In this document: piece by piece, positions 1 through 9,550 of the stretch | Layout of the letters: each line of letters opens with the position of its first letter | How positions within the stretch are numbered: the first letter of the stretch is position 1 | NCBI RefSeq assembly: GCF_014836755.1 | Contig: NZ_JACSQF010000010.1 | Location: 1-64,000 of the forward strand | Direction of reading: 5' to 3' | Source of the DNA: Oerskovia merdavium | GTDB lineage: Bacteria > Actinomycetota > Actinomycetes > Actinomycetales > Cellulomonadaceae | DNA: 64,000 nucleotides | Made by a program: the position numbers and the translations under genes | The notes under the pieces: generated by a model | What the model was told of the DNA's origin: nothing | Database searches by the model: none | Seen by the model: only the letters and a program-made list of their open reading frames with translations

Positions 1-67
1 CCTGGGACCCTGCTGCTGCCAAACTCACGACCGAACGAACCTGCAGGTCAGCGCGCCGTCGCGCCGA

Positions 68-1651
68 TCACATCACCACGCCTGGTGAGAACGCCTCTTT
101 GTCTCCAACCTGAATCTCAGAGATTTGCTTACGGCTGCCATCACCCATTAGAACCAAGGTTGCACCCGCAAACGAACACTGACCTGCTGCATCATCGATG
201 GAACTAGATCCTGCCGGCAGATCGTCCGAGTTTGATCTTGCAGTTGTCCTGTTCACAACGCTCGGCTTTGACACTCCGGTCGACGCATTTGCGGTCTCGG
301 AAGGGCGCGTGGCGGTCGGGCGGGGTATGGCTGCCACGATGGGCTTGATCCGCGCAACTGCCATTGACATTGTTGACCGCAGACCCGAAACAACGGTTCG
401 CGCCGAGGACGCGACTGCCTGACCTCCCTTTGACAGGCTCGCCCGGACCGCTGACGCAGCCCCTTGCACCTCACGGTTCGCCACCGGTGCAAGCCACTTG
501 GAGGCGGCCGCACCGATGCCGAAGCCCATTAGCCCAACTGCCCCACCAAGGGCGGTCTCGGTCGCGAACGACTTCCACGAGAACGGCTTCCCCGATGACG
601 ACTGGCGGATCGTGTTCGTGATCGCTCCGGCCAACGCCCCGCCGGCCACCGCACACGCCACCGACCCCCAGCCGACCGTGAGCGCAGCACACCCGACCCC
701 CACGACGGTGCCCACGACACCGCCGATGATCTCGGCCTTGTTCTTGCTGACCCACTTCCCCGCCGCCGAGTTCTTGACCTTCGACCACGCGCCCTTCCAG
801 GACAGCAGCCCCGTCGGGTCCGACCACGTCACCGGGTTGTTGTTCGCGTACGTGTACGCCGACCACTGCTGCGGGTCGCCCAGGTCCATCACCGGGTCGA
901 CCGACACGAACCGGCCTACTCCCGAGTCGTAGTACCGCGCCCCCACGCTCGTCAGCCCCGTGGTGTCCTCGACCTTGCCCAGGAACCCGCGGTCCCCGGG
1001 GGTGTCCAGCACCTCGCCGCGGCGACCGCCGAACGGGTCGGCGAAGTTGCGGGTCAGCGTGTACTTCGTGTTGTGTACCACGGCGAGCGCCGTCCCGTGC
1101 ACGTCGTTGACCAGGCTGGACACCCCGCCCAGGCCCCTGCCGTCACGCACGGCGACCGTCTGGCCGCCGAACCCGTAGTACCGGGTTGCGGTCGTCGTAC
1201 CCGCAGCCGAGCCGGCACTGTGGTTCGTCAACTCCTGCCCGCCGGGCAGGTACAGCGTCGTCCCGGACGCGTCCTTGCGGACGAGCCGCTCGCCGTCGGC
1301 GGAGTAGACGAACGACGCCTCACCGGCGGTCAGCTGGTTCTCCCCGGCGCCTCCGGTGCCGGACGTGACGATCTGGGCCAGACGCCCCTCACCGTCCCAT
1401 CCGAGCACCTGGGTGCCCGTGCCGAACGGACGGCTGACGGTGTTGCCCGCGGCGTCGTAGACGTACGACGCCGTGGTAGGCGCACCGCCGGCCGTCATGG
1501 TCGCGACCCCCGTCAGGGCGTGGACCCCGGCATCGGGGTCCACCGTCGACGGTCCGTAGGTGTAGGCGGCCGTGACGTCGCCGCTCGCCCGGTGCGACGG
1601 CATCGACGTCCGGTTGCCGACCGTGTCGTACGCGCAACCCAGAACGGACGT
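68..1651 (-). pseudogene. RHS/YD-repeat polymorphic-toxin fragment
   Basis: The frame contains YD repeats (YDTVGNRTS, YDAAGNTVS) and the conserved RHS core end (ARYYDSGVGRFVSVDP, then SDPTGL near 815-825). After the core comes a variable tip with two hydrophobic glycine/alanine stretches, an S/T/A-rich linker and the first strand of a pretoxin HINT domain (CSFAGATLVLMGDGS, then VGDK near 105-180). Full RHS proteins exceed 1,500 residues and carry a complete HINT plus a toxin. Here a TGA follows VGDK by eleven codons and no frame resumes a HINT fold in the remaining bases. Homology begins near 1651 with no start codon or ribosome site; the frame only stays open by running through intergenic DNA and tRNA-Ala. 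The tip is visibly less GC-rich than the neighbouring genes. I read it as a decayed C-terminal cassette. Confidence 0.75.
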
Positions 1652-1750
1652 CAAGGACCCACGAACAGAGCCGAGCAGACGAGAGGAGCAGCGATCATGA
1701 CCTACGTCACACCTGCTCCGTCGCAGGGCGAACCTCGTCGCTCGAGAACG

Positions 1751-1785
1751 ACGAAGGCCGCCTCCCTGAGGGAGACGGCCTTCGT
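1751..1785 (-). terminator. Hairpin terminator downstream of tRNA-Ala
   Basis: Ten-base arms ACGAAGGCCG and CGGCCTTCGT pair perfectly around an inner CTCCC/GGGAG stem. It lies 7 bases past the tRNA 3' end in the leftward direction. There is no U-tract, as is usual in this genome. Confidence 0.7.
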
Positions 1786-1791
1786 GTCGGG

Positions 1792-1864
1792 TGGAGCTGA
1801 GGGGACTCGAACCCCTGACCCCCTGCATGCCATGCAGGTGCGCTACCAGCTGCGCCACAGCCCC
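1792..1864 (-). tRNA. tRNA-Ala (GGC anticodon)
   Basis: The 73-base cloverleaf on the minus strand has acceptor arms GGGGCTG and CAGCTCC with discriminator A. The anticodon loop ATGGCAT sits on a CCTGC/GCAGG stem and gives anticodon GGC. The T arm has GGGGTTCGAGTCCCC. The acceptor stem carries the G3:U70 wobble that is the alanine identity element. The CCA end is not encoded. The RHS relic lies about 140 bases beyond its 3' end, a typical position for acquired DNA. Confidence 0.95.
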
Positions 1865-1923
1865 GAGAACCATTGCTGGTCCCGCACTTCCTTGGGGTTT
1901 TCCCCCTCGGAAGCATCGCTAGT

Positions 1924-2604
1924 TTATGCCGAAGTCGGCTGGAAAATCCAATCGGGTCCAGAGCTCCACTCGTCGAGCGAGAAGTCGGCTCCGACGTTGT
2001 GCGCGACGAGCCTCCACGAGGGGTACGCGTTCGCTCCCGAGCGCTGCAGCTGGGACCAGTGGACGTTGTTCAGTCCCGAGATCCCCCGCCAGCCCGTCGG
2101 GTCCAGACCGAGCATGGCCGTGATGGCCAACGTGATCGCGGCACCGTGCGAGACGACGACGAGCGTGTCCTTCTCGTCCAGTGCGTCGGCGTGCTCGGTG
2201 ACGGCCGCGACCATGCGCGCCGCGACGTCGGCCCGCGACTCGGCGCCCGCACGAGCGGGCTCCTCGCCACGGCGCCACGCCGCGTACTCGTCGGGCCAGC
2301 GCTCGGAGAGCTCCTCGCCCGTCATGCCCTCCCACTCGCCGAACCCGCGCTCGCGCAGACGCTCGTCGAGGGAGACGGGCAGGCCCGTCGCCTTCCCGTA
2401 GTACCCGGCCGTCTCGGCCGCGCGCGTCAGGTCCGACGCGACGACGAGCGTCGGGGAGTGCGCGGCCGCGAGCGACCGTGCCCCCTGCTCGGCCTGCCAG
2501 TGCCCGACGGCGTCCAGCGGGATGTCGACCTGCCCCTGGAGGCGCATGGCCGCGTTGTACTCGGTGCGCCCGTGGCGCAGGAAGACGACGGTGCGCGCGC
2601 TCAC
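1924..2604 (-). CDS. Histidine phosphatase family protein
   Basis: A 226-residue member of the phosphoglycerate-mutase-like histidine phosphatase superfamily. The phosphate-accepting motif is LRHGRTEYN at residues 9-17 and the second catalytic histidine is in VVSHGAA in the C-terminal third; the acidic GFGEWEG segment lies between. It starts at a GTG sharing four bases (GTGA) with the rsfS stop, so the two are translationally coupled. In actinobacterial genomes this gene regularly follows rsfS, often annotated as a glucosyl-3-phosphoglycerate or broad-specificity phosphatase. The substrate cannot be read from sequence. Confidence 0.9.
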   Translation of the reverse strand: MSARTVVFLRHGRTEYNAAMRLQGQVDIPLDAVGHWQAEQGARSLAAAHSPTLVVASDLTRAAETAGYYGKATGLPVSLDERLRERGFGEWEGMTGEELSERWPDEYAAWRRGEEPARAGAESRADVAARMVAAVTEHADALDEKDTLVVVSHGAAITLAITAMLGLDPTGWRGISGLNNVHWSQLQRSGANAYPSWRLVAHNVGADFSLDEWSSGPDWIFQPTSA

Positions 2605-3047
2605 GCCTGCGTGTCCTCCGCGAGGTAGATGGCGCCGTCGTCCGAGGCGTCGGCACCCTCGGTGCTCGACGACCCGTCTCCGCCACGTGCGTCCTCGGGC
2701 AGCTCGATGACAGGGCAGTCCTTCCAGAGGCGCTCGAGCGCGTAGTAGACCCGGTCCTCGGCGTGCTGGACGTGCACGACGATGTCGCCGAAGTCCAGCA
2801 GGACCCAACGAGCCTCCGCCTTGCCCTCGCGACGGATCGGCTTGACGCCGACCTTGTGCAGCTCTTCCTCGACCGCGTCCACGATCGCGGACACCTGCCG
2901 CTCGCTCGTTCCCGAGGCGATCAGGAAGACGTCCGTGAGCACGAGCTGCTCACTGACGTCCAGGGCGATGATCTCTTCGGCCTTGCGGTCCGATGCAGCG
3001 CGAGCCGCAATCACCGCAAGCTCGACAGCGCGTTCTGTTGCAGTCAC
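2601..3047 (-). CDS. rsfS: Ribosome silencing factor RsfS
   Basis: A 148-residue RsfS/Iojap protein, which binds ribosomal protein L14 and blocks joining of the subunits when nutrients are short. Family landmarks are visible: the IIALDVSEQLVLTDVFLIASG core, then GWVLLDFGD-like WVLLDFGDIVVHV and YYALERLW. The C-terminal 35 residues are an acidic, serine-rich extension (GGDGSSSTEGADASDDG) beyond the usual family length. It follows nadD and a membrane-protein gene and overlaps the phosphatase, as in many Gram-positive genomes. Confidence 0.95.
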   Translation of the reverse strand: MTATERAVELAVIAARAASDRKAEEIIALDVSEQLVLTDVFLIASGTSERQVSAIVDAVEEELHKVGVKPIRREGKAEARWVLLDFGDIVVHVQHAEDRVYYALERLWKDCPVIELPEDARGGDGSSSTEGADASDDGAIYLAEDTQA

Positions 3048-3075
3048 GACTCTCCGTAGTGTGTTCCGAGGCCTG

Positions 3076-4137
3076 TCAGGAGGACAGGCCGACGTATGGG
3101 TGGGTGGCGCTCGCCACGGTCTCGCTGGGCGCAGCGGCCGCAGCCTCTGCGGCGCTGCCGTTCAGCAGCATCTGCCAGATCAGCAGGCCGAGCACGAACG
3201 CGACGGCGATGAGGATCAGGTAGTGGAGCCAGGTGTAGGGGTGGCCCGGAGGGCGTTCGTCCTCGTCGGGCTCGTCGTCCGCAGCGCGACGACCGGAAGG
3301 GCCCGGGCGCGTACCGCCGGCGGAGGGGAACGGTGAGTCGCCCTGCTCCTCGTGCGCGGCCACGGGCGCGCCGAACGGCGCAGGGGGCGCTGCCGCCGAA
3401 CCGGCCGCTGCCCCCATGGTGACGGTCTCCCAGGGAAGCGCCGGGGCCGCCTCGGCCACCGGAGCCTGGGGCACCACCGGAGCGGGCGCGACGGGTGCAG
3501 TCGCCTGCTGCCAGGGCAGGGTGGGCTGCGCCGGCGCGGGCGTCGCTGCAGCACGCGGCGTCTCCGAAGGCTGAATCCGGGAGGACACGGACTCCCGGGC
3601 AGGGGCGGCCGTCTGTGACGGCGGGAACGGCGAGGGGACGGGAGCCGCCGGCGGTGCCGCAGGCGCGGCCTGGGGAGCCCGCGTGGGCCGCGAGGCCGGG
3701 GCCTCGAACGGAGACGGCGCCGGCGCCGGCGCCCGCATGCTCTGACGGACAGGGGGTGTCATCCCTGCCGGCGGTGCCTGGTTCGGTCGGATCGCGACGT
3801 GCTCGACGGTCTCCTGGATGGGCGTGAGCCGGCCCGTCTGGTCGACTCCTCGCATACCGCCCGTCATGGAGGGCGGACGCACGACCGGGGCCTGGCTCGG
3901 GAAGCCGTCGCCCGCCGTCGGGCTGACCGGCTCACGCATCGAGCGGCGCGAGGGCGGCGGCCCTGCCGGCGCAACCGGGGCCTCCGGCGCGGGCGCGGGA
4001 GGCGGCGGCGGGAACCCGCCCGAGGCGGGCGGGGCGGAGCCCGCGGCCTGCTCGGCCGCCGCGGCCTCGCGCTCGCGGATCTCTCGGCGCGTCAAGGGAC
4101 GGACGGGCTGCATGCTGCCCCCGTGCTGATCACTCAT
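3076..4137 (-). CDS. Proline/alanine-rich single-pass membrane protein
   Basis: A 353-residue protein of no recognised family. The N-terminal 280 residues are low-complexity, rich in proline, alanine and serine, with an early charged helix ([16 protein letters not shown]) and repeated short PAPAP blocks. One transmembrane helix near the C-terminus ([22 protein letters not shown]) is followed by a short tail. The ATG at 4137 overlaps the last 8 bases of nadD, so it should be translated with it. The layout suggests a cytoplasmic disordered region tethered to the membrane, but this is inference. RsfS starts 28 bases downstream. Confidence 0.75.
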   Translation of the reverse strand: MSDQHGGSMQPVRPLTRREIREREAAAAEQAAGSAPPASGGFPPPPPAPAPEAPVAPAGPPPSRRSMREPVSPTAGDGFPSQAPVVRPPSMTGGMRGVDQTGRLTPIQETVEHVAIRPNQAPPAGMTPPVRQSMRAPAPAPSPFEAPASRPTRAPQAAPAAPPAAPVPSPFPPSQTAAPARESVSSRIQPSETPRAAATPAPAQPTLPWQQATAPVAPAPVVPQAPVAEAAPALPWETVTMGAAAGSAAAPPAPFGAPVAAHEEQGDSPFPSAGGTRPGPSGRRAADDEPDEDERPPGHPYTWLHYLILIAVAFVLGLLIWQMLLNGSAAEAAAAAPSETVASATHPYVGLSS

Positions 4138-4750
4138 GGTGCTGACCTCTATACAGACCGTGCTTCGCGATGTACTGGACGACACCGTCCGGTACCAGAT
4201 ACCAGACCGGCTGGCCGGCCTCCGCCCGCTGCCGACAGTCCGTCGACGAGATGGCGAGCGCGGGGATCTCCAGCGTGGAGACGACCCCCGGCGGCAGTCC
4301 CTCGACGCTGAGCTGATGACCCGGACGGGAGACCGCCACGAAGTGTGCCATCTTCCACAGGTCGTCGGCATCCTTCCAGGTCAGCATCTGCTCGATCGCG
4401 TCCGCTCCCGAGATGAAGAAGAGGTCCGCGTCCGGGCGCTGTGCGCGCAGGTCACGCAGCGTGTCGACCGTGTAGGTGAGCCCCGGCCGGTCGACGTCCA
4501 CCCGGCTGACCGTGAACCGTGGGTTCGAGGCCGTCGCGATGACCGTCATCAGGTAGCGGTGCTCGGGAGCCGTGACCTTCTGGTGCTGCTTGAAGCTGGG
4601 CTTGCCCGTGGGGACGAAGACGACCTCGTCGAGACCGAAACGGGCTGCTGCCTCGCTCGCCGCGACGAGGTGGCCGTGGTGGATGGGGTCGAACGTGCCA
4701 CCCATCACCCCGAGCCGGGGCCTGCTCGAGGTCATGTCCGACGGGTCCAC
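4130..4750 (-). CDS. nadD: Nicotinate-nucleotide adenylyltransferase
   Basis: Transfers AMP from ATP to nicotinate mononucleotide in NAD synthesis. The nucleotidyltransferase signature [12 protein letters not shown] lies at residues 17-28 and the second conserved block, ISSTDCR, near residue 180. The length of 206 residues is normal. The start used is GTG 4750; an internal ATG at 4735 would remove five residues and neither has a strong ribosome site. It lies between a 51-residue membrane protein gene and a proline-rich membrane protein that overlaps its stop. Confidence 0.95.
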   Translation of the reverse strand: MDPSDMTSSRPRLGVMGGTFDPIHHGHLVAASEAAARFGLDEVVFVPTGKPSFKQHQKVTAPEHRYLMTVIATASNPRFTVSRVDVDRPGLTYTVDTLRDLRAQRPDADLFFISGADAIEQMLTWKDADDLWKMAHFVAVSRPGHQLSVEGLPPGVVSTLEIPALAISSTDCRQRAEAGQPVWYLVPDGVVQYIAKHGLYRGQHHE

Positions 4751-4761
4751 CAGCGACCGGG

Positions 4762-4917
4762 TCAGTGGCGGGTACCGACGCTACGGAAGGCGTAGGTCAC
4801 GAGGAGGAGACCCATGAGCACGCCGAACCCGACGATGCCGAACCCGACCGGCGGGATCGGAAGGTGGGTGACGGCCTCGGCGTTCTCCTGGGCAACCTGT
4901 GCGGCAGCAGCGAGCAC
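4762..4917 (-). CDS. Small single-pass membrane protein (51 aa)
   Basis: A short frame with a strong ribosome site (AGGAGGA ending five bases before the GTG at 4917). The product begins [16 protein letters not shown], followed by a proline hinge and one hydrophobic helix ([21 protein letters not shown]) with a basic tail RSVGTRH. It ends 11 bases before the nadD start, within the proA-nadD interval. Small membrane proteins at this position occur in related Actinobacteria, but I know of no assigned function. The ribosome site, the amphipathic-then-hydrophobic design and the tight spacing support a real gene. Confidence 0.75.
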   Translation of the reverse strand: MLAAAAQVAQENAEAVTHLPIPPVGFGIVGFGVLMGLLLVTYAFRSVGTRH

Positions 4918-5030
4918 GATGTCCTCCTACTAGTTCTGGTACGTGGTGCGTGGATCAGTGGATGTCCGGCGCCGGGCGCCGATCGTCGTCCAGTCTCTCA
5001 CGGTCGCGCTGGACGCAGGGCAGCCTGTGA

Positions 5031-6380
5031 TCAGGGACGCACGTGACCGTCGCCGTGGACGACCCACTTGGTCGTCGTGAGCTCGGCCAGCCCCATGGGC
5101 CCGCGCGCGTGCAGCTTCTGGGTCGAGATCCCGATCTCCGCACCGAGCCCGAACTGAGCCCCGTCGGTGAAACGGGTGGAGGCGTTGACCATGATCGCTG
5201 CCGAGTCGAGCTCAGCGACGAAGCGCTCGGACGAGGCCAGGTCGCGCGTGACGATCGCCTCGGTGTGCCCCGACGTCCAGGTGCGGATGTGCTCGAGCGC
5301 GGCGTCGAGGTCCGGGACCACGCGCACCGCGATCTCCGGTGCGAGGTACTCGCGCGCCCAGTCGTCGTCGGTCGCGGCGAGGACCTCGATGCCCGCGGGG
5401 GCGAGCTCTGCCGTGCGCGCGTCGCCGTGCAGCACGACCCCGGCCCCGTCGAGCGCGGCGAGCGCCGAGGGCAGGAACGCGGGGGCCGCGGCGGCGTGGA
5501 CCAGGAGTGTCTCGGCGGCGTTGCAGACCCCGACGCGCTGCGTCTTGGAGTTGAGCAGGATCGCGAGCGCGCTCGCCTGGTCCGCCGAGGCGTCCACGTA
5601 CACGTGGCAGTTGCCGACGCCCGTCTCGATCACGGGGACGGTCGACTCGCGCACGACCGTCTGGATGAGGTCGGCTCCCCCGCGCGGCACGAGCACGTCG
5701 ACCAGACCGCGCGCGTGCATGAGTGCGACGGCGCCCGGGCGCCCGTGCCGGTCGATGGACTGGACGAGGTCAGCGGGCAGCCCCTGGGCCTCGAGCGCAC
5801 GCCCGAGCACGTCGACGATGACCTCGTTCGAGGCCGCCGCGGCCGAGCCGCCGCGCAGGATCACGGCGTTGCCGCTCTTGAGCGCGAGGCCCGCCGCGTC
5901 GACGGTCACGTTGGGGCGCGCCTCGTAGATCATCCCGACGACGCCCATGGGCACGCGGACCTGCCGCAGGCGCAGGCCGTTGGGCAGGGTCGAGCCCCGC
6001 ACGACCTCGCCGACCGGGTCCGGCAACGACGCGAGGTCGCGCAGGGCGTCGGCGATCGCGGCGATGCGCTCGGGGGTCAGCGCGAGGCGGTCGAGGAGGC
6101 CGGCGGACGTGCCGTTCTCCCGGCCGCGCTCGAGGTCCTGCGCGTTGGCCGCGACGATCTCCTCGGTCGCCTCGACCAGGGCGTCGGCCAGCGCGAGGAG
6201 GGCCGCGTCCTTGGTCGCGCGCGTGGCGGTCGCGAGCGTACGCGAGGCCGTCTTGGCGCGCCGGGCCGTCGCCTCGACGGCCTCCGCAACCGTGGGGGCC
6301 GGGGCGCCGGGCGCCTGCGGGGCACCCGTGACGGTGGTCGCGGTCTGGTCGAGGTCCGAGTCGGGGATCAGCGCGGTCAT
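5031..6380 (-). CDS. proA: Glutamate-5-semialdehyde dehydrogenase (gamma-glutamyl phosphate reductase)
   Basis: Reduces gamma-glutamyl phosphate to glutamate semialdehyde, the second step of proline synthesis. The 449-residue protein has the aldehyde-dehydrogenase fold with the catalytic cysteine in [11 protein letters not shown], and the family blocks [21 protein letters not shown] and [19 protein letters not shown]. An alanine/threonine-rich N-terminal leader of about 30 residues precedes the conserved part. A TAGGCT box six bases before the ATG suggests its own leaderless promoter, although it lies 116 bases downstream of proB in the same direction. Confidence 0.96.
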   Translation of the reverse strand: MTALIPDSDLDQTATTVTGAPQAPGAPAPTVAEAVEATARRAKTASRTLATATRATKDAALLALADALVEATEEIVAANAQDLERGRENGTSAGLLDRLALTPERIAAIADALRDLASLPDPVGEVVRGSTLPNGLRLRQVRVPMGVVGMIYEARPNVTVDAAGLALKSGNAVILRGGSAAAASNEVIVDVLGRALEAQGLPADLVQSIDRHGRPGAVALMHARGLVDVLVPRGGADLIQTVVRESTVPVIETGVGNCHVYVDASADQASALAILLNSKTQRVGVCNAAETLLVHAAAAPAFLPSALAALDGAGVVLHGDARTAELAPAGIEVLAATDDDWAREYLAPEIAVRVVPDLDAALEHIRTWTSGHTEAIVTRDLASSERFVAELDSAAIMVNASTRFTDGAQFGLGAEIGISTQKLHARGPMGLAELTTTKWVVHGDGHVRP

Positions 6381-6496
6381 GCGACGAGCCTACGTCGCAC
6401 GGACCGGGCCTGTCTGCGGCGTCCGGGGAGTGGCTCGCTCCACGTCTCAGGAGCCCGGTCCGCCCGACGAGGCCGGCAGCACCCGCGGATCTCCGC

Positions 6497-7639
6497 TCAG
6501 GACGCCTTGCGCCTGCGCCCCACGAGCACCAGGTCGTCGCGGTGCACGACCTCGCGGTCGTAGCCCTCGCCGAGCTCGTCGCGCAACTCGCGCGTCGAGC
6601 GGCCGAGGAGGTCGGGGATGTCGGTCGAGTCGAAGGCCACGAGGCCGCGCGCGATCACGCGCCCGTCGGGCGCGACGAGCTCGACCGGGTCGCCCGCGTC
6701 GAAGTCGCCCGTGACCCCGACCACGCCCGCAGGCAGCAGCGAGGCCCGCCCGCCCAGGACCGCGGTCACGGCCCCCTCGTCGAGCTCGAGCCGCCCGCGC
6801 GTGCGCGCGGCGTGCGCGAGCCACAGGCGTCGGCGCGTGGTGCGCTTGCCCGTGACGGCGAACCAGGTCCCGACCTCGCGCCCGGCGAGCGCACCCTCGG
6901 CGTTCGCGGCCTTGGTCAGCACGACCGGGATCCCCGAGCCGGTCGCGATGCGCACGGACTCGAGCTTGGTGAGCATGCCGCCCGTCCCGACCGAGCTGCC
7001 GCGTCCCGTGACCTCGATGCCCTCGAGGTCGAGCGGCGAGCGGACCTCGCGGATGCGCTGGGTGCCAGGGCGCGAGGGCGGACCGTCGTAGAGCCCGTCG
7101 ACGTCGGTCAGCAGCACCATGACGTCGGCGCGGACCAGGTGCGAGACGAGCGCCGCGAGACGGTCGTTGTCGCCGAAGCGGATCTCGTCGGTCGCGACCG
7201 CGTCGTTCTCGTTGACGACGGGCACGACCCCCAGGTCCAGGAGACGTTCGAGCGAGCGCTGCGCGTTGCGGTAGTGCCCGCGGCGGATGGTGTCCTCGGC
7301 CGTGAGGAGGACCTGACCCACGCGGATGCCGTACTCGGCGAACGCCTGGGCGTACCGCGCGACCAGGAGGCCCTGGCCCACCGAGGCCGCGGCCTGGGCC
7401 GTGGCGAGGTCGCGTGGTCGGGCGCTGAGGCCGAGCGGCCCGATCCCCGCCGCGATCGCCCCGGACGTCACGAGCACGACCTGCCCGCCCGCGGCGTGCC
7501 GCGCGGCGATCACGTCGACGAGCGCGTGCAGGGCCGGGACGCTGAGGTGCCCGTCCGGTCCGGTGAGCGAGGAGGAGCCGATCTTGACGACGACCCGGTG
7601 GGCCGTGGCGACCTGGGAGCGTGCGGAGAGCGCATTCAC
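6497..7639 (-). CDS. proB: Glutamate 5-kinase
   Basis: Phosphorylates glutamate in the first step of proline synthesis. At 380 residues it is the long form: an N-terminal amino-acid-kinase domain (VVKIGSSSLTGPDG, then VNENDAVATDEIRFGDND and LLTDVDGLY) and a C-terminal PUA domain (about residues 285-365, with FDAGDPVELVAPDGRVIARG). The bacterial enzyme is normally feedback-inhibited by proline. It is transcribed leftwards just ahead of proA. Upstream is a 348-base gap with several hairpins separating it from obgE. Confidence 0.96.
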   Translation of the reverse strand: MNALSARSQVATAHRVVVKIGSSSLTGPDGHLSVPALHALVDVIAARHAAGGQVVLVTSGAIAAGIGPLGLSARPRDLATAQAAASVGQGLLVARYAQAFAEYGIRVGQVLLTAEDTIRRGHYRNAQRSLERLLDLGVVPVVNENDAVATDEIRFGDNDRLAALVSHLVRADVMVLLTDVDGLYDGPPSRPGTQRIREVRSPLDLEGIEVTGRGSSVGTGGMLTKLESVRIATGSGIPVVLTKAANAEGALAGREVGTWFAVTGKRTTRRRLWLAHAARTRGRLELDEGAVTAVLGGRASLLPAGVVGVTGDFDAGDPVELVAPDGRVIARGLVAFDSTDIPDLLGRSTRELRDELGEGYDREVVHRDDLVLVGRRRKAS

Positions 7640-7734
7640 CGGGACATCATCGCGCGCCGGGCGCCCGGGCGCGGTGTCATGTCACCGTGTGACACCCCGG
7701 CGTGAGACGGCATGGACCCGTGCCGCGCCGTGGA

Positions 7735-7774
7735 GTCAGAAGTGCACCGGCGTATGGCCCGGTGCGCTTCTGAC
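7735..7774 (-). terminator. Long hairpin upstream of proB
   Basis: Sixteen-base arms GTCAGAAGTGCACCGG and CCGGTGCGCTTCTGAC pair with one T:G wobble around an 8-base loop. It may end transcription from the rplU-rpmA-obgE operon before proB, or act as a leader structure of proB. Confidence 0.55.
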
Positions 7775-7860
7775 ACCTTTCCGGCGAGAGCCTGCCCGAC
7801 GACGTCACCCACCGCCCGCTCCCGGCCCACCCGGGTGCGGGTCGTCGCTCGACCGAGACG

Positions 7861-7903
7861 CCGCAGGGCGGGCACGACCCGAGGGGCCGTACCCGCCCTG
7901 CGG
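7861..7903 (-). terminator. Hairpin terminator downstream of obgE
   Basis: Perfect 12-base arms CCGCAGGGCGGG and CCCGCCCTGCGG enclose a 19-base loop, 85 bases past the obgE stop in the direction of transcription. There is no U-tract. Confidence 0.6.
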
Positions 7904-7987
7904 GCGGACGTCGTGGGCGACAGCGTCGACGCGGAGCGCCTGAGCACCCGACCGCTCGGCCCGTCGCTGCGGCACCGTACCCGGAGG

Positions 7988-9517
7988 TCAGTCCTTCTCG
8001 GGGTCGGTCCAGTGACCGGACTCGCGCTCGGTCCAGAGCTCTGCGCGGGCCTCGGCCTTGGCGTCCATGCGCTCGTTGTACTCGCGACGCTTGTCGTTGC
8101 GCGTGGGGCGCGAGTGGTCGTCGAAGCGCAGATCGGTGCCGCGGGGTCCGCCGAGGTGCTCGGAGCCCGTGATGAGCGTGGGCTCCCAGTCGAAGACCAC
8201 GGCGTACTTCTCGGACCCGATCCGCACCTCGTCGCCCGCGACCGCCCCGGCCTTGAAGAGCTTCTCCTCGACGCCCAGGCGGGCGAGACGGTCGGCGAGG
8301 TAGCCGACGGCCTCCTCGTTCGCGAAGTCGGTCTGGCGGACCCAGCGCTCGGGCTTGGCACCGCGGACCTCGAAGTAGAACGTGCCGTCGCCCGCGTTCT
8401 TGCGGGTGACCGTGAACCCGGCGTCGTCGACGGCCTTGGGGCGCAGGATCGTGCGGGCCGGAGCGGGGGCGGGGGTCTCGCGGCGCGCCTTGTCGACGAG
8501 CCCGGCGAGCGCATAGGTCAGCTGGCGCAGGCCCTCGTGGCTCGCCGCCGAGATCTCGAAGACCTGCAGACCGCGGGCCTCGAGGTCGGGGCGGACCAGG
8601 TCGGCCAGCTCGCGCGCCTCGGGGACGTCGATCTTGTTGAGCACGACGAGGCGGGGGCGCTCGTTGAGCGGGAGCCCGCCCACGACGCCCGAACCGTCGA
8701 GGTCGCCCGAGTAGGCAGCCAGCTCGGCCTCGAGGGCCTCGAGGTCGGAGATCGGGTCGCGGCCCGGCTCGAGCGTCGCGCAGTCGAGCACGTGCACGAT
8801 CACGGCCGTGCGCTCGATGTGGCGCAGGAACTCGAGCCCGAGCCCCTTGCCCTCGCTCGCACCGGGGATGAGGCCCGGGACGTCGGCGACCGTGAAGCGC
8901 ACCTCGCCGGCCTGGACCACGCCGAGGTTCGGGACGAGGGTCGTGAACGGGTAGTCGGCGATCTTGGGTCGTGCGGCCGAGATCGCGGCGACGAGCGAGG
9001 ACTTGCCCGCGCTCGGGAAGCCCACGAGCGCGACGTCCGCGATCGACTTGAGCTCGAGGACGAAGTCGACCTCCTCGCCGGGCTCGCCCAGGAGAGCGAA
9101 GCCCGGGGCCTTGCGGCGCGGGGAGGCGAGGCCGTGGTTGCCCAGGCCACCGCGGCCGCCCGCAGCGGCGACGTACTCGGCGCCCTCGCCGATGAGGTCG
9201 GCGAGCACGTTCCCCTGGCGGTCCTTGACCACGGTGCCGTCGGGCACGCGCAGGATCAGGTCCTCGCCGTTGGCACCTTCCCGGTAGTCGCCCTTGCCCT
9301 GGGTCCCGGACGCGGCGTGCCGGTGCGGCGAGTGGTGGAACTCGAGGAGCGTCGTGGTCTGCGTGTCGACGACGATCCGCACGCTCCCACCGTCCCCGCC
9401 CTTGCCGCCGTCGGGGCCGGCGAGCGGCTTGAACTTCTCCCGACGGATGGAGGCGCAGCCGTTTCCGCCGTCACCGCCGGAGGCGTGCAGAACGACGCGG
9501 TCGACGAACGTGGCCAT
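7988..9517 (-). CDS. obgE: Obg family GTPase
   Basis: An essential ribosome-associated GTPase involved in large-subunit maturation and stress signalling. The 509-residue protein has all three domains: the glycine-rich Obg fold (residues 1-160, [18 protein letters not shown]), the G domain (GFPSAGKSS at 166-174, [14 protein letters not shown]), and the C-terminal OCT domain, then a charged tail ([15 protein letters not shown]). The ATG at 9517 begins the conserved MATFVDRV. It follows rplU and rpmA as in most bacteria, but a strong hairpin lies between rpmA and obgE. Confidence 0.96.
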   Translation of the reverse strand: MATFVDRVVLHASGGDGGNGCASIRREKFKPLAGPDGGKGGDGGSVRIVVDTQTTTLLEFHHSPHRHAASGTQGKGDYREGANGEDLILRVPDGTVVKDRQGNVLADLIGEGAEYVAAAGGRGGLGNHGLASPRRKAPGFALLGEPGEEVDFVLELKSIADVALVGFPSAGKSSLVAAISAARPKIADYPFTTLVPNLGVVQAGEVRFTVADVPGLIPGASEGKGLGLEFLRHIERTAVIVHVLDCATLEPGRDPISDLEALEAELAAYSGDLDGSGVVGGLPLNERPRLVVLNKIDVPEARELADLVRPDLEARGLQVFEISAASHEGLRQLTYALAGLVDKARRETPAPAPARTILRPKAVDDAGFTVTRKNAGDGTFYFEVRGAKPERWVRQTDFANEEAVGYLADRLARLGVEEKLFKAGAVAGDEVRIGSEKYAVVFDWEPTLITGSEHLGGPRGTDLRFDDHSRPTRNDKRREYNERMDAKAEARAELWTERESGHWTDPEKD

Positions 9518-9550
9518 GGAACGGGGCCTCTCGCGCGGGGGGAAGAACAC

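Larger units (their letters stand above)
7640..7987. other. Gene-free gap between obgE and proB
   Basis: These 348 bases hold no credible coding frame. They contain three inverted repeats: GGTGTCA/TGACACC at 7673-7696, about 35 bases upstream of proB and possibly an operator, and two larger hairpins at 7735-7774 and 7861-7903 described separately. Confidence 0.6.

Noticed and set aside
1697-1900. Rightward frame starting MTYVTPAPSQGEPRR with a GAGGAG ribosome site
   Set aside because: It runs through the terminator and the tRNA-Ala antisense strand; the GAEGTRTPDPLHAMQ segment is the familiar spurious translation of a tRNA.
5043-6563. 506-codon frame opposite proA
   Set aside because: Antisense shadow of a conserved gene; arginine/glycine-rich with no domain and no ribosome site.
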